DNA of 64,000 bases from an uncultured Prevotella sp. (GTDB lineage: Bacteria > Bacteroidota > Bacteroidia > Bacteroidales > Bacteroidaceae): NCBI GenBank assembly GCA_944320305.1, contig CALUGW010000005.1:1-64000 (forward strand). The letters are read 5' to 3'. Below the pieces are notes generated by a model. It was not told where the DNA came from, ran no database searches, and saw only the letters and a list, made by a program, of their open reading frames with translations. A program made the translations under genes and the position numbers. This document shows positions 8,821 to 17,828 of this stretch, one piece after another (position 1 is the first letter of the stretch; every line of letters begins with the position of its first letter).

Positions 8821-8968
8821 TAAAAAAATAAAAAGGTAAAAAAGGCTGCGCCATTGTGTCTGGCGGATTTGTAAGTCATAGGAACCATAGGAGGCTTAGG
8901 CTTCCATAGGAAACTTAAAATCCATAATCCCCGGCACAATGGCGCGGCTTTTTTTACCTTTTTACCTT
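8821..8968. terminator. long inverted repeat, probable bidirectional terminator
   Basis: The left arm (8835-8858) and right arm (8935-8961) contain GGCTGCGCCATTGTG and CACAATGGCGCGGCT, flanked by A-rich and T-rich runs so that both strands gain a U-tract. It sits between two convergent genes (nitroreductase and MFS carrier). The 75-nt loop has no gene. Confidence 0.75.
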
Positions 8969-8973
8969 AAGAA

Positions 8974-8998
8974 ATGCCGCCGGAGAGACCGGCGGCAT
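8974..8998 (-). terminator. terminator after the MFS gene
   Basis: ATGCCGCCGG and CCGGCGGCAT form a perfect 10-bp stem with a 5-nt loop, followed on the minus strand by TTTCTTAAGG, 45 nt beyond the MFS stop. Confidence 0.75.
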
Positions 8999-9042
8999 CC
9001 ATAAAATAAATTATCAATAATTACTCCTCGCAATGCAGGCGA

Positions 9043-10494
9043 TTAGTCAACGATGATGGGCTTGTACTTGGGAACAAGCGACTTCATGATTATCCAGGCC
9101 AGCAGATAGGCCACGGCACAGATGCAGAAGATAATCATGTAGCCTGCGGGCTTGCCCTCGAAACCGAGGAATGTGAACGCGGCACCCATGTCCTCAGAAT
9201 ACTTGAACAGCTCTCCTGCGCCCAGGTTGATGAGCAGCGAGCCGATACCGCCGGCCATGGCGCCGATACCGGTGATGGTGGCTATGGTTGACTTGGGGAA
9301 CATATCGCCGATGGTTGAGAACAGGTTGGCCGACCATGCCTGATGTCCGGCGCCGGCCAGACCGATGATAATGGCCGGGAACCATGCCGAATAAGCGCCC
9401 AGAGGCTGTGCGAACAGTGCGAACAGCGGGAAGAAAGCGAAGATGAGCATGGCCAGCATTCGGCCTGCATACGGGCCCATTCCCCTCTTCTCGACAAACA
9501 GCTTGGGCAGGTAGCCGCCGTAAATGGAGAGCACGGTGACAATGAGATAAAGCACGAAAATGAGCGCCATGCCCATTGATGTGGACGACGCGTAGCCAAA
9601 CTGGTCGGAGAAATATGCGGGAGCCCAGAACAGGTAGAACCACCACACGCCGTCGGTGAAGAACTTGCCGACCACGAACGACCATGTCTGCTTGTACTTG
9701 AAGCAGTGCAGGAACGGTATGGTCTTCTCCGGCTTGGCCTCCTCGGCCGGCTTGGCCTCGGCCTCGTCGTCCTGGTTCACATAGATAAGCTCGGCCTTGT
9801 TCACGTGCTTTGAGTTCTCAGGCTTCTCATAGAGGTGCGCCCAGAAGAACATCCAGATGAAACCGATGGCACCGATGATGATGAACGCCATTTCCCAGCC
9901 GAAGTGCTTTGCGAGCACGGGGATGGTGAGAGGAGCCGCCAGAGCGCCCACAGAAGCGCCGGCGTTGAATATCGAAGTGGCGAAAGCACGGTCTTTCTTC
10001 GGGAAGTACTCTGCCGTAACCTTGATGGCTGCGGGGAAGTTACCGGCCTCGCCGAGGGCGAGGATGGCGCGGCACACAAGGAACAGCCACACGCTGAGAG
10101 TGGCTATCGCAACGGCCACGGCGCTGCCGGCCTCCACTGCGCGCAGGGCGGCCACGGAGTCGAGACCCTCAACCTGCATTGTAACCCAGCCGCAGCCGGC
10201 GTGCAGACAGGCGCCGAGCGACCAGATGAAGATGGCCCAGAGATAACCTTTCTTGATGCCCATCCAGTCGACAAACTTGCCGGCAAAGAGACAGGCAACG
10301 GCATAAAACACAGAGAAGAAGCCGGTAATCATGCCGTAGTGGGCATCATTCCAGTGGAATTCGGGTGCGATGAAGTCTTTCCACGTGAGCGAGAGCACCT
10401 GCCTGTCAAGGTAGTTGACCGTCGTCGCACAGAAAAGCAAAGCACAAATGACCCAACGGAAGTTGGTCATCTTGGTTGTCTGAACAGAATTCAT
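9043..10494 (-). CDS. MFS transporter, hexuronate/anion:cation symporter type
   Basis: 483 aa integral membrane protein with about 12 hydrophobic segments. The first is followed by NYLDRQVLS, the hallmark of the anion:cation symporter branch that includes ExuT and GudP. A GEAGNFPAAIK motif (after helix 4) and FATSIFNAGASVGALAAP (helix 5) support this. It probably imports a sugar acid such as glucuronate or galacturonate with protons. Two acidic inserts are unusual: an extra loop near 105-130, and a charged Glu/Lys/Ala linker between the two six-helix halves. No uronate catabolic genes are adjacent, so the substrate is an inference from family alone. Confidence 0.85.
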   Translation of the reverse strand: MNSVQTTKMTNFRWVICALLFCATTVNYLDRQVLSLTWKDFIAPEFHWNDAHYGMITGFFSVFYAVACLFAGKFVDWMGIKKGYLWAIFIWSLGACLHAGCGWVTMQVEGLDSVAALRAVEAGSAVAVAIATLSVWLFLVCRAILALGEAGNFPAAIKVTAEYFPKKDRAFATSIFNAGASVGALAAPLTIPVLAKHFGWEMAFIIIGAIGFIWMFFWAHLYEKPENSKHVNKAELIYVNQDDEAEAKPAEEAKPEKTIPFLHCFKYKQTWSFVVGKFFTDGVWWFYLFWAPAYFSDQFGYASSTSMGMALIFVLYLIVTVLSIYGGYLPKLFVEKRGMGPYAGRMLAMLIFAFFPLFALFAQPLGAYSAWFPAIIIGLAGAGHQAWSANLFSTIGDMFPKSTIATITGIGAMAGGIGSLLINLGAGELFKYSEDMGAAFTFLGFEGKPAGYMIIFCICAVAYLLAWIIMKSLVPKYKPIIVD

Positions 10495-10547
10495 TAGTTA
10501 TCAATCAGTTTTTAATTATTAATAGTCTTGCAAAGTCAAGTTATGCG

Positions 10548-10555
10548 CAAAGTTA
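10548..10555 (-). promoter_or_regulatory. -7 element (TAACTTTG) of the MFS gene
   Basis: CAAAGTTA on the plus strand gives a perfect minus-strand TAnnTTTG, 54 nt before the MFS start codon. Confidence 0.55.
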
Positions 10556-10577
10556 CCAATTTTCCTTTAAAAAGGAT

Positions 10578-10613
10578 GTGCCGCCCCGTTAAATTAGTTT
10601 AACGGGGCGGCAC
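10578..10613 (-). terminator. terminator after murF-alr
   Basis: A perfect 16-bp stem (GTGCCGCCCCGTTAAA and its complement) with a 4-nt loop lies 33 nt beyond the murF-alr stop. On the minus strand it is followed by ATCCTTTTTAAAGG. Confidence 0.85.
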
Positions 10614-10645
10614 ATTGCTTTATTTTGTCAAAAACAGGGGTAGCC

Positions 10646-13117
10646 TCAGTCTTGGAAATACACCTTTTTCACGCGGTTGCTGACGCCTGTCAGCACCTCG
10701 TAGGGGATGGTTTGCAGGGCGTCGGAAAGCACCGTGACGGGCAGATGGTCGCCGAAGATCTCGACAGAGTCGCCCTCGCGGCAGTCTATTCCTGTGACGT
10801 CGATCATCGCCACGTCCATGCAGATGTTGCCCACATAAGGGGCTCGCTGCCCGTTGACGAGACAATAGCAGCGGCCGCAGCCCAGATGTCGGTTCAGCCC
10901 GTCGGCATATCCGATGGGGATGGCGGCAATGACGCTGTCGCGCGTGAGCCTGCCCTTGCGGCTGTAGCCCACGGTTTCCTCCTTGGGCACGTTGCGCAGC
11001 TGCAGTATTGTGGTCTTGAGCGTGCTCACGTTGTTGAGTATGCGGTTGTCGCGGCTGTCGATGCCATACAGTCCGAGCCCCAGGCGGCACATGTCGAGCT
11101 GCCGCTCCGGGAAGTGCTCGATGCCTGCGGAATTGTCGATATGGCGCAGAATCTTATGGTCGAAAGCGGCCTGAAGCTTGCGGCTGGCCTCGTCGAAGAG
11201 GGCGAACTGCATGGCCGAGAAGCTGTCGAAGTCGTCGCTGTCGGACCCGACGAAATGCGAGAACACGGAGCGCGGGATGATGGCGTTCTGGCGTTTGAGG
11301 CGGCTTATCACCGCGTCGATGTCGTTCCGCGGGTCGAAGCCGAGGCGGTGCATCCCTGTGTCGAGCTTTATGTGAACGGGATAATTGGTAATTCCCTCCT
11401 TCTCGGCGGCGCGGATGAGTGCGTCCATGAGGCGGAAGCTGTAGACCTCAGGCTCCAGGTCGTAGTCGAACATGGTCTTGAAGGCCGTCATCTCGGGGTT
11501 CATTATCATTATGCTCGCGGTGATGCCGTTCTTGCGGAGGGTCACGCCCTCGTCGGCCACGGCCACGGCCAGATAGTCAACGCGGTGGTCCTGCAGCGTC
11601 TTGGCCACCTCGACGGCCCCCGCCCCGTAGGCGTCGGCCTTGACCATGCATACAATCTTTGTCTGCGGCATGAGGAACGAGCGGTAGTAGTTCAGGTTGG
11701 CCACCACGGCTCCCAGATTGACCTCAAGTATGGTCTCGTGGACTTTCTGCTCCAGAAGCTCCGTTATGCGGTCGAAGCCGAAGGCGCGCGCGCCCTTGAC
11801 AAGCACCACCTCGTCGCGCAGCGAGCGGAACACGGGGCTGGCCACAAAGCTGTCTACGGTGGGGAAAAAGTGCTTCTCGGCAATGTCTATGGCCGCAGCC
11901 TGGGCCGAAATGTCGGGCCCTATGCCGATGATGCGCTCCACGCCGCGCTCGCGCGCCAGCCCGCCCACCTTGGCATAAAGGTCCTCCGGCCGCTCGCCGC
12001 TCTGCTGGATGTCGCTCAGTATGAGCGTGCGGTGTCGCCCGTTGTGGTCGGGGCGGCGGTTCATGAAGTCGAGCGCGATGTCGAGCGAGTTGATGTCGGA
12101 GTTGTAGGAGTCGTTGATGAGCGTGCAGCCGCGCTGCCCTTCCTTGACCTCCAGACGCATGGCCACAGGCTCCAGGGCGGCCATGCGCTCGGCAAGGTCG
12201 GCAGCAGTGACGCCCAACCGCAGCGCCACACAGGCGCAGGCGAACGAGCAGCCCAGTGAGGCGTCGTCGATGAAAGGCAGGCGGTAGCTGCCCTCGGTGC
12301 CGTTGCAGACGTAGCGCACGGTTGATGTGGTGCCCTCGGTTGTGACAGACTCCACAAAGAACGCCGCGCTGCGGCTCTGGCGGCTCCACCCTATCTTCTC
12401 GCCGCTGTATCCCGACTTGCGCAGGCAGCGGCTTACGGTCTCGTCGTCGGAGTCGTAGACCACCGTGCGCGCGTCGTGAAACAGCGCGAGCTTCTCGTTG
12501 CACTTCTCCTCCAGCGAGCGGAAATTCTCCTGATGGGCGGCACCGAGCGACGTGAGCACGCCGATGGTGGGCTGGATGATGTCGCGCAGGGCCTGCATCT
12601 CGCCGGGCCGGCTGATGCCGGCCTCGAAGAGCGCCACCTGCGAGCGCTCGTCAAGAAGCCACACCGACAGGGGCACTCCGATCTGCGAGTTATAGCTTTT
12701 GGGCGAGCGCGTGACGACCATCTGCGGCGAAAGCAGCTGGTAGAGCCACTCCTTGACCATGGTCTTGCCGTTGGAGCCGGTGATGCCAACCACCGGAATG
12801 TCGAACTCGTCGCGGTGGCGCTCGGCCAGCCGCTGCAGCGCCTCAAGCGTGTCAACAACCTTCAGGAAGTTGGCGCCGGCATAAGCCGCGGCATCGGCAG
12901 GAACCGCGCTCACCACAAAATTCCTCACCCCGCGGCGGTAGAGGCCGGGAATGAACTTGTGACCGTCATTGCGCCCGGTGCGCAAGGCGAAGAAAAGGGT
13001 CTCCTCCGGAAAGCAGAGCGAGCGGCTGTCCGTAAGAATCCAGGCGATGTCGGCCTCGGCATTGCCCACCCGCCTCGCCCCGATGAGCGTGGCGACTTTC
13101 TCGATTGAATATTTCAT
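10646..13117 (-). CDS. bifunctional MurF ligase / alanine racemase
   Basis: 823 aa fusion of two cell-wall enzymes. The N-terminal part (about 1-445) is MurF, which adds D-Ala-D-Ala to the UDP-MurNAc-tripeptide using ATP. It has a P-loop-like GITGSNGKT segment and INDSYNSDINS. The C-terminal part (about 450-823) is a PLP alanine racemase with the lysine in CMVKADAYGAG and the SVFSHFVGSDSDD and MCRLGLGLYG segments. It makes the D-Ala substrate needed for the dipeptide. This fusion is established in Bacteroidetes. The ATG at 13117 (MKYSIEKV) is chosen because a perfect promoter lies at 13205-13235; an ORF extension to 13234 would overlap it. Confidence 0.95.
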   Translation of the reverse strand: MKYSIEKVATLIGARRVGNAEADIAWILTDSRSLCFPEETLFFALRTGRNDGHKFIPGLYRRGVRNFVVSAVPADAAAYAGANFLKVVDTLEALQRLAERHRDEFDIPVVGITGSNGKTMVKEWLYQLLSPQMVVTRSPKSYNSQIGVPLSVWLLDERSQVALFEAGISRPGEMQALRDIIQPTIGVLTSLGAAHQENFRSLEEKCNEKLALFHDARTVVYDSDDETVSRCLRKSGYSGEKIGWSRQSRSAAFFVESVTTEGTTSTVRYVCNGTEGSYRLPFIDDASLGCSFACACVALRLGVTAADLAERMAALEPVAMRLEVKEGQRGCTLINDSYNSDINSLDIALDFMNRRPDHNGRHRTLILSDIQQSGERPEDLYAKVGGLARERGVERIIGIGPDISAQAAAIDIAEKHFFPTVDSFVASPVFRSLRDEVVLVKGARAFGFDRITELLEQKVHETILEVNLGAVVANLNYYRSFLMPQTKIVCMVKADAYGAGAVEVAKTLQDHRVDYLAVAVADEGVTLRKNGITASIMIMNPEMTAFKTMFDYDLEPEVYSFRLMDALIRAAEKEGITNYPVHIKLDTGMHRLGFDPRNDIDAVISRLKRQNAIIPRSVFSHFVGSDSDDFDSFSAMQFALFDEASRKLQAAFDHKILRHIDNSAGIEHFPERQLDMCRLGLGLYGIDSRDNRILNNVSTLKTTILQLRNVPKEETVGYSRKGRLTRDSVIAAIPIGYADGLNRHLGCGRCYCLVNGQRAPYVGNICMDVAMIDVTGIDCREGDSVEIFGDHLPVTVLSDALQTIPYEVLTGVSNRVKKVYFQD

Positions 13118-13204
13118 CGTTGTTCTGTTTATGCGCCGTGGCGCATTGTTGTTTGTCCGGACCGGCCGCGGCGGCGGCACGTACAGACTTGTTTTATTCC
13201 TTTG

Positions 13205-13235
13205 CAAAGATATTGCAATTCGGCCGAAAGACAAA
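13205..13235 (-). promoter_or_regulatory. promoter of murF-alr
   Basis: Read on the minus strand: TTTG at 13232-13235, a 19-nt spacer, then TATCTTTG at 13205-13212. The leader to the ATG is about 80 nt. Confidence 0.75.
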
Positions 13236-13271
13236 AAGAACGCGCCTGTTTTTTGCTCTCCGCGCCTGTGC

Positions 13272-13685
13272 TCAACCCATTATCTCGCCGAGCGGCACCA
13301 TCACGAAGTCGCGCTGGCGCATGAGCGGATGCGGAATCTTGAGGTCCGGCTCGTCAACGCTGATGTCGTCATAGAGCAGGATGTCGATGTCTACAGTGCG
13401 GTCGGCATAATGCCCTCCCTCCGACTTGTGCGTCCGGCCGAGGGCCCGCTCGATGGCCTGCGTCTCAAGGAGCACTCCGCGCGGCGTGAGCGCGGTGCGG
13501 CAGCACACCGCCGCGTTGACAAAGGCGTGGCAGGAGTCGAAGCCCCACGGCTCTGTTTCATAAAAAGCTGACCGGCGCACCACGGCGCCGACCAGCTTGT
13601 CTATCATCTGCACGGCCCTGCTGAGCGTCGCCCGGCGGTCGCCGAGGTTGGATCCGAGGCCGAGATACACGGTATGGTATTCCAT
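13272..13685 (-). CDS. folK: 2-amino-4-hydroxy-6-hydroxymethyldihydropteridine pyrophosphokinase
   Basis: 137 aa, a compact but complete HPPK that transfers pyrophosphate from ATP to hydroxymethyl-dihydropterin in folate synthesis. The N-terminal LGLGSNLGDR signature, the YETEPWGF motif, the catalytic region RTVDIDILLYDD and the PHPLMRQRDFVMVPL tail are all present. It is the last gene of the ftsX-DUF3098-uppP-truB-queA-folK series, starting 33 nt after the queA stop. It converges with nothing and is followed by the murF-alr promoter. Confidence 0.94.
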   Translation of the reverse strand: MEYHTVYLGLGSNLGDRRATLSRAVQMIDKLVGAVVRRSAFYETEPWGFDSCHAFVNAAVCCRTALTPRGVLLETQAIERALGRTHKSEGGHYADRTVDIDILLYDDISVDEPDLKIPHPLMRQRDFVMVPLGEIMG

Positions 13686-13718
13686 AAACGAGAAGCGTTC
13701 TGAGGCGGAGCCGGCCCG

Positions 13719-14879
13719 TCAGTCGTCGAGAATGAGCAGCGCGTCGCCGTAGCAGCCGAAGCGGTAGCCGTTCTCCACGGCCGTCTCGTAGGCCTGCATC
13801 GTCAGCTCGTAGCCGCCGAAAGCGGCCGTGGCCATGAGCATGGTTGACTCCGGATGGTAGAAGTTGGCCACCATCGAGTTGGCCATTCCGAACTCGTAGG
13901 GCGGGAAGATGAACTTGTTTGTCCAGCCGTCATACTCCTTGAGCAGGCCGTCGGTGCCCACGGCGGTCTCCGTGGCGCGCGCCGTGCTTACGCCCACGGC
14001 GCACACGCGGTGACCCGCCAGCTTGGCGTCGTTGACAGTCTTGCAGGCCTCCGCGCCCACAATCATCTGCTCCGAGTTCATCTTGTGCTTGGTGAGGTCC
14101 TCCACCTCGATGGGGTCGAAGCAGCCCAGACTGCAGTGCACGGTGATGAAGGCGGTGCTGATGCCGCGTATCTCCATCATCTTCATCAGCTCGCGGCTGA
14201 AGTGCAGCCCGGTGGCGGGGGCGGTCACGGCTCCCTCGTTGCGGGCGAAGATGGTCTGGAAGTTTTCCATGTCGTCGGCCGTGGCGGGGCGGCGGTCGAT
14301 GATGTAGCGCGGCAGCGGAGCCTCGCCGAGGGCGAACAGCTCGCGCTTGAACTCATCGTGGGGGCAGTCGTAGAGGAAGCGCAGGGTGCGCCCGCGGCTG
14401 GTGGTGTTGTCGATGACCTCGGCCACCATCGGCCCGTCCTCGTTGAAGAACAGCTTGTTGCCGATCCTTATCTTGCGGGCCGGCTCCACAAGCACGTCCC
14501 AGAGGCGCAGCTCCTCGTTAAGCTCGCGCAGCAGAAACACCTCGATCTTGGCGTCGGTCTTCTCCTTGGTGCCGTAGAGGCGGGCCGGAAACACCTTGGT
14601 GTCGTTGAAGATGAAGGCGTCGCCGTCGTCGAAATAGTTCACGATGTCGCGGAAGCTGAGGTAGACGGGCTTGCCGTCGGCGCCTTTGACTTCGTTGCCG
14701 TCGGCGTCCTTGCGGAACATTTCCAGCGTGCGGCTCTTGCGGTGGGCCACCATCAGGCGGCACTCGTCGCGGTGATAGATTTTGTCGACGGTGCCGTCGG
14801 GATTGGAGAACGCCTTGCAGGGCGGCTCAAGCGCCACCTGGTCCTCGGGCAGTTTGAACTTGAATTGTGTAAGTTTCAT
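13719..14879 (-). CDS. queA: S-adenosylmethionine:tRNA ribosyltransferase-isomerase
   Basis: 386 aa. QueA transfers and rearranges the ribosyl group of SAM onto preQ1 at tRNA position 34, forming epoxyqueuosine. Typical stretches are FKLPEDQVALEPP at the start, FNDTKVFPARLYG, TAPATGLHFS, TVHCSLGCFDPI (usually LGTF in Proteobacteria) and AFGGYELTMQAY near the end. The ATG at 14879 (MKLTQFKF) overlaps the truB stop by four bases (ATGA), showing translational coupling. A longer reading frame upstream lies inside truB and is not used. Confidence 0.94.
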   Translation of the reverse strand: MKLTQFKFKLPEDQVALEPPCKAFSNPDGTVDKIYHRDECRLMVAHRKSRTLEMFRKDADGNEVKGADGKPVYLSFRDIVNYFDDGDAFIFNDTKVFPARLYGTKEKTDAKIEVFLLRELNEELRLWDVLVEPARKIRIGNKLFFNEDGPMVAEVIDNTTSRGRTLRFLYDCPHDEFKRELFALGEAPLPRYIIDRRPATADDMENFQTIFARNEGAVTAPATGLHFSRELMKMMEIRGISTAFITVHCSLGCFDPIEVEDLTKHKMNSEQMIVGAEACKTVNDAKLAGHRVCAVGVSTARATETAVGTDGLLKEYDGWTNKFIFPPYEFGMANSMVANFYHPESTMLMATAAFGGYELTMQAYETAVENGYRFGCYGDALLILDD

Positions 14880-15604
14880 ATATTCTGGTCTCCTTTCAGT
14901 GTGTTGTCTTCTATGTCTTGCGCCGCAAGCCACGCGGGAAAGTCGTCGAGGGTGACGCAGTTCTCCACCCTGACCTGCCCCACGCGGGTGCGCCGCAGCG
15001 ACGTGAGGAAGGCGCCGCTGCCCAGCGCCCGGCCAATGTCGCGGGCCAGGGCGCGTATGTAGGTGCCCTTGCCGCAGACCACGCGGACGGCCAGATGGCG
15101 CGCGGCGGGATTGAAGTCGAGCAGCTCGATGGCGTCGATGCGCAGCCGCTTGGGCTTAAGCTCCACATCGCGGCCCTTGCGCATGAGCTTGTAGGCGCGG
15201 TCGCCATCCACCTTGCAGGCCGAATATGCGGGCGGCACCTGGTCTATCTCGCCCACGAAGCCCGCCAGCACGCGCTCCACCAGGGCGCGGGTGATGTGGG
15301 CCGTCGGATAGGTGGAGTCGACGGTGTGCTCGCGGTCGTAGCTCGCCGTGGTGGCGCCCAGGCGCATGGTGGCCACATACTCCTTGGTCTCATACTGCAG
15401 CCGCTCTATCTCCTTGGTCTTGCGCCCGGTGCAGAGAATGAGCACGCCGGTGGCCAGCGGGTCGAGCGTTCCGGCGTGGCCGGTCTTCAGCCGCTTCACC
15501 CCGAGACGCTGCGAGATGAGGTAGCGCACGCGGGCCAGGGCGCCGAAGCTCGACATGCCGTAGGGCTTGTCGAGACAGATTATCTCTCCTTGCGTGAAGT
15601 TCAT
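14876..15604 (-). CDS. truB: tRNA pseudouridine(55) synthase
   Basis: 242 aa. TruB makes pseudouridine 55 in the T-loop of tRNAs. The GHAGTLDPLATGVL motif holds the catalytic Asp, and VPPAYSACKVDGDRAYK and CGKGTYIRALARDIG follow. The protein starts at ATG 15604, whose A is shared with the uppP stop (TGATG), and ends overlapping queA. The C-terminal PUA domain seen in some bacteria is absent or much reduced, as expected at this length. Confidence 0.94.
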   Translation of the reverse strand: MNFTQGEIICLDKPYGMSSFGALARVRYLISQRLGVKRLKTGHAGTLDPLATGVLILCTGRKTKEIERLQYETKEYVATMRLGATTASYDREHTVDSTYPTAHITRALVERVLAGFVGEIDQVPPAYSACKVDGDRAYKLMRKGRDVELKPKRLRIDAIELLDFNPAARHLAVRVVCGKGTYIRALARDIGRALGSGAFLTSLRRTRVGQVRVENCVTLDDFPAWLAAQDIEDNTLKGDQNI

Positions 15605-16458
15605 CAGGCCATCTCGAGCGTGTGGCCCGTGAGCAGCAGGGCCAGGATTACCGCGCCGACAATGATGCGGTACCAGCCGAAGGCCTTGAAGCCGTATTTC
15701 GTAACGTAGTTGATGAAGAACTTGATGGCGAGCATGGCCACCACGAAGGCAACGATGTTGCCCACGATGAGCGCTCCCATGTTGTCCATTATTATCTCGG
15801 TGCCGCCGTCGCGGAAGAGCTTGAACATCTTGTAGACCGTGGCGGCGAACATGGTGGGCACGGCGAGGAAGAACGAGAACTCCGCTGCGGCCTTGCGCGT
15901 GAGCTTCTGGGCCATGCCGCCCACGATGGTGGCCATGGAGCGCGACACGCCTGGAATCATCGATATGCACTGGAACAGGCCCACCATCAGGGCGCGGCGC
16001 TCGGTCATGCGGGTCTTCTCGCTGCCGTTGCCGAACAGCCTGTCGCAGAAGAGCATGAACACACCGCCCACCACGAGCATCACGGCCACCACCATGACGC
16101 TCTCGAGCATGGCGTCGATGGCGTCGCTGAAGAGCAGGCCGAGCACGGCGGCGGGAATGAAGGCCACAAGGAGCTTCCAGTAGAAGTCGAACTTGTGGAT
16201 GAGCCGCTTCCAGCCCGGCGTGCCCTCGGGCAGCGGGTCGCGGTTGATGTGGAAGAAGCGGCGCCAGTAGAGCACCACCACCGATAGGATGGCGCCGAAC
16301 TGGATGATGAACGTGAAGGCCTTGACGAACTCGGTGCTCTCGACGCCGAGCACGTTCTGGGCAATGATCATGTGCCCGGTGGACGACACGGGCAGGAACT
16401 CCGTGAGCCCCTCCACAATGGCGATGACAATCACCTCGAACAAACTCATGTCTCCCAT
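15604..16458 (-). CDS. uppP: undecaprenyl-diphosphatase (BacA type)
   Basis: 284 aa polytopic inner-membrane enzyme that dephosphorylates undecaprenyl pyrophosphate, recycling the lipid carrier for peptidoglycan and other surface polymers. The conserved [15 protein letters not shown] (15-29) and the [10 protein letters not shown] (Arg/Ser) motif, both part of the active site, are present. The start could also be Met4 (16449). The ATG at 16458 follows the DUF3098 stop by one base, and truB follows with a one-base overlap. Confidence 0.95.
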   Translation of the reverse strand: MGDMSLFEVIVIAIVEGLTEFLPVSSTGHMIIAQNVLGVESTEFVKAFTFIIQFGAILSVVVLYWRRFFHINRDPLPEGTPGWKRLIHKFDFYWKLLVAFIPAAVLGLLFSDAIDAMLESVMVVAVMLVVGGVFMLFCDRLFGNGSEKTRMTERRALMVGLFQCISMIPGVSRSMATIVGGMAQKLTRKAAAEFSFFLAVPTMFAATVYKMFKLFRDGGTEIIMDNMGALIVGNIVAFVVAMLAIKFFINYVTKYGFKAFGWYRIIVGAVILALLLTGHTLEMA

Positions 16459-16459
16459 A

Positions 16460-16738
16460 TCAGTCCTCGGCGGCCTCCGCTTTTTGTCTCACATCTGCAA
16501 CGCTGTCGGCGCCGCCCGTCCTTGGCTTGCGCAGCACGGCGTAAATCATGCCCACAAAGCCGATGAAGCACACCGCCGGAGCCAGCTTGACGCGCCGGGC
16601 GCTGAAGATGTCGGGGTTGTAGGTGGTCTCCGTGGAGCCGGGGCCGGCCATCAGCAGAAACCCGATTATCACTATTGCCATGCAGACTGCAAGCAATATG
16701 AAATTCATTCGGTCGAATGCGAAATTTCTTTTGTCCAT
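16460..16738 (-). CDS. DUF3098 small membrane protein
   Basis: 92 aa. Two hydrophobic helices (about 11-32 and 52-70) separated by a short polar stretch with [10 protein letters not shown], the pattern of DUF3098 proteins found in Bacteroidetes between ftsX and uppP. The N-terminus is short and charged; the C-terminus (about 71-92) is charged and probably cytoplasmic. Function is unknown. The constant position next to a divisome gene and a lipid-carrier phosphatase suggests an envelope role, which is inference from gene order only. Confidence 0.85.
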   Translation of the reverse strand: MDKRNFAFDRMNFILLAVCMAIVIIGFLLMAGPGSTETTYNPDIFSARRVKLAPAVCFIGFVGMIYAVLRKPRTGGADSVADVRQKAEAAED

Positions 16739-16787
16739 CTTGTTTTATTCGTTGTTTTTTGATTTCTTGTCAAGCAAAAGCCGGAAG

Positions 16788-17666
16788 TCAGATCTTGTAT
16801 ATCTCGCCGGCCGACATTCTGAGGAACCTGTTGACCGAGAAGAATGTGCACAGCGTGGTGATCACCAGCCCGAAGAGGAACACGGCGGCGCCGGTGGCGG
16901 CAAGCTCGCGCCAGGTGACAACGGCGGCCACGCCCGGCTCGTAGTACCACACGGCGTAGGCGCCGGCGCCCAGCAGGGCGCACGCCAGCAGCGAGGCCAC
17001 CACCCCGATGGCGGCGGCACGGCGCAGGAACGGGCGGCGTATGAAGCTCCAGGAGGCTCCGACGAGCTTCATGGTGTGGATGAGGAAGCGGCGCGAATAG
17101 ACGCCGAGCCTGACGGAGCTGTTGATCAGCGAGAACGACACGCACGTGAGCAGCACCGACAGCGCGAGCAGCGCCACGCTGACCTTGCGCAGGTTGTCGT
17201 TGACGCTGTCCATGAGGTCTTCCTGATAGGCCACGTCGGCAACGCGGGGGTCTTTCTTCAGGGCGGCCGAGATCCAGCGCAGCGAGTCGCGGTTGGCATA
17301 GGCCGACTTCAGCCGCACCTCAAGGGTGGCCGAGAAGGGGTTGAAGCCCAGAAACTCCGACGGGTCGGCGCCCATGGCCGCCGACTGCTCGCGCTGCGCC
17401 TCGGCCTTGCTGATGTAGTCGGCGTGGCGCGTGTACACGCGGCGGTACATATCGCGGCACATCAGCCGCGCCTGGTTGTCGCTCACGCTGTCGTCGAGCA
17501 TCACCGTGACCGTCAGGTTTTCCTTGACGTAAGCCGAGAGGTTGCGCGTGGTGAGCACGAAAAACACGAGCAGACCCAGCACCACGAGCACCATCATGGT
17601 GCTTATGCACAATGTCACCACCTGCAGACCGTAACGCCTGCGGGACTGTTTACGACGTTTTCCCAT
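16788..17666 (-). CDS. ftsX: cell division protein FtsX
   Basis: 292 aa permease-like protein. The first helix (about 15-39) is followed by an extracellular domain (40-165) typical of FtsX. Three more helices (about 166-185, 218-240, 255-280) follow. FtsX with the ATPase FtsE forms an ABC-like complex that controls peptidoglycan hydrolases at the septum. ftsE is not in the window, which is common in Bacteroidetes where the pair is separated. It is the first gene of the operon through folK. No promoter with the TAnnTTTG pattern is evident in the 160 nt upstream. Confidence 0.92.
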   Translation of the reverse strand: MGKRRKQSRRRYGLQVVTLCISTMMVLVVLGLLVFFVLTTRNLSAYVKENLTVTVMLDDSVSDNQARLMCRDMYRRVYTRHADYISKAEAQREQSAAMGADPSEFLGFNPFSATLEVRLKSAYANRDSLRWISAALKKDPRVADVAYQEDLMDSVNDNLRKVSVALLALSVLLTCVSFSLINSSVRLGVYSRRFLIHTMKLVGASWSFIRRPFLRRAAAIGVVASLLACALLGAGAYAVWYYEPGVAAVVTWRELAATGAAVFLFGLVITTLCTFFSVNRFLRMSAGEIYKI

Positions 17667-17795
17667 GTCAAATCAAAGATGTATTACATCCAAAATATGC
17701 TGCAAAGTAACAAAAAATTCTGCGGCCATACAACAGATTAACCACTATTAACAGAACTCGCCGGTGAGTTCGCGGCCTGCCTACGTTTTTTTGCC

Positions 17796-17803
17796 TACCT
17801 TTG
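17796..17803 (+). promoter_or_regulatory. -7 element (TACCTTTG) of the radical SAM gene
   Basis: It matches TAnnTTTG, 25 nt before the ATG. The -33 element is weak. Confidence 0.5.
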
Positions 17804-17828
17804 CGCCGGATTTTAACGCTATAATTCT

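Noticed and set aside
13854-15062. 402-codon open frame opposite queA and truB
   Set aside because: Antisense shadow; both real genes have conserved motifs and overlapping stop/start codons on the minus strand.
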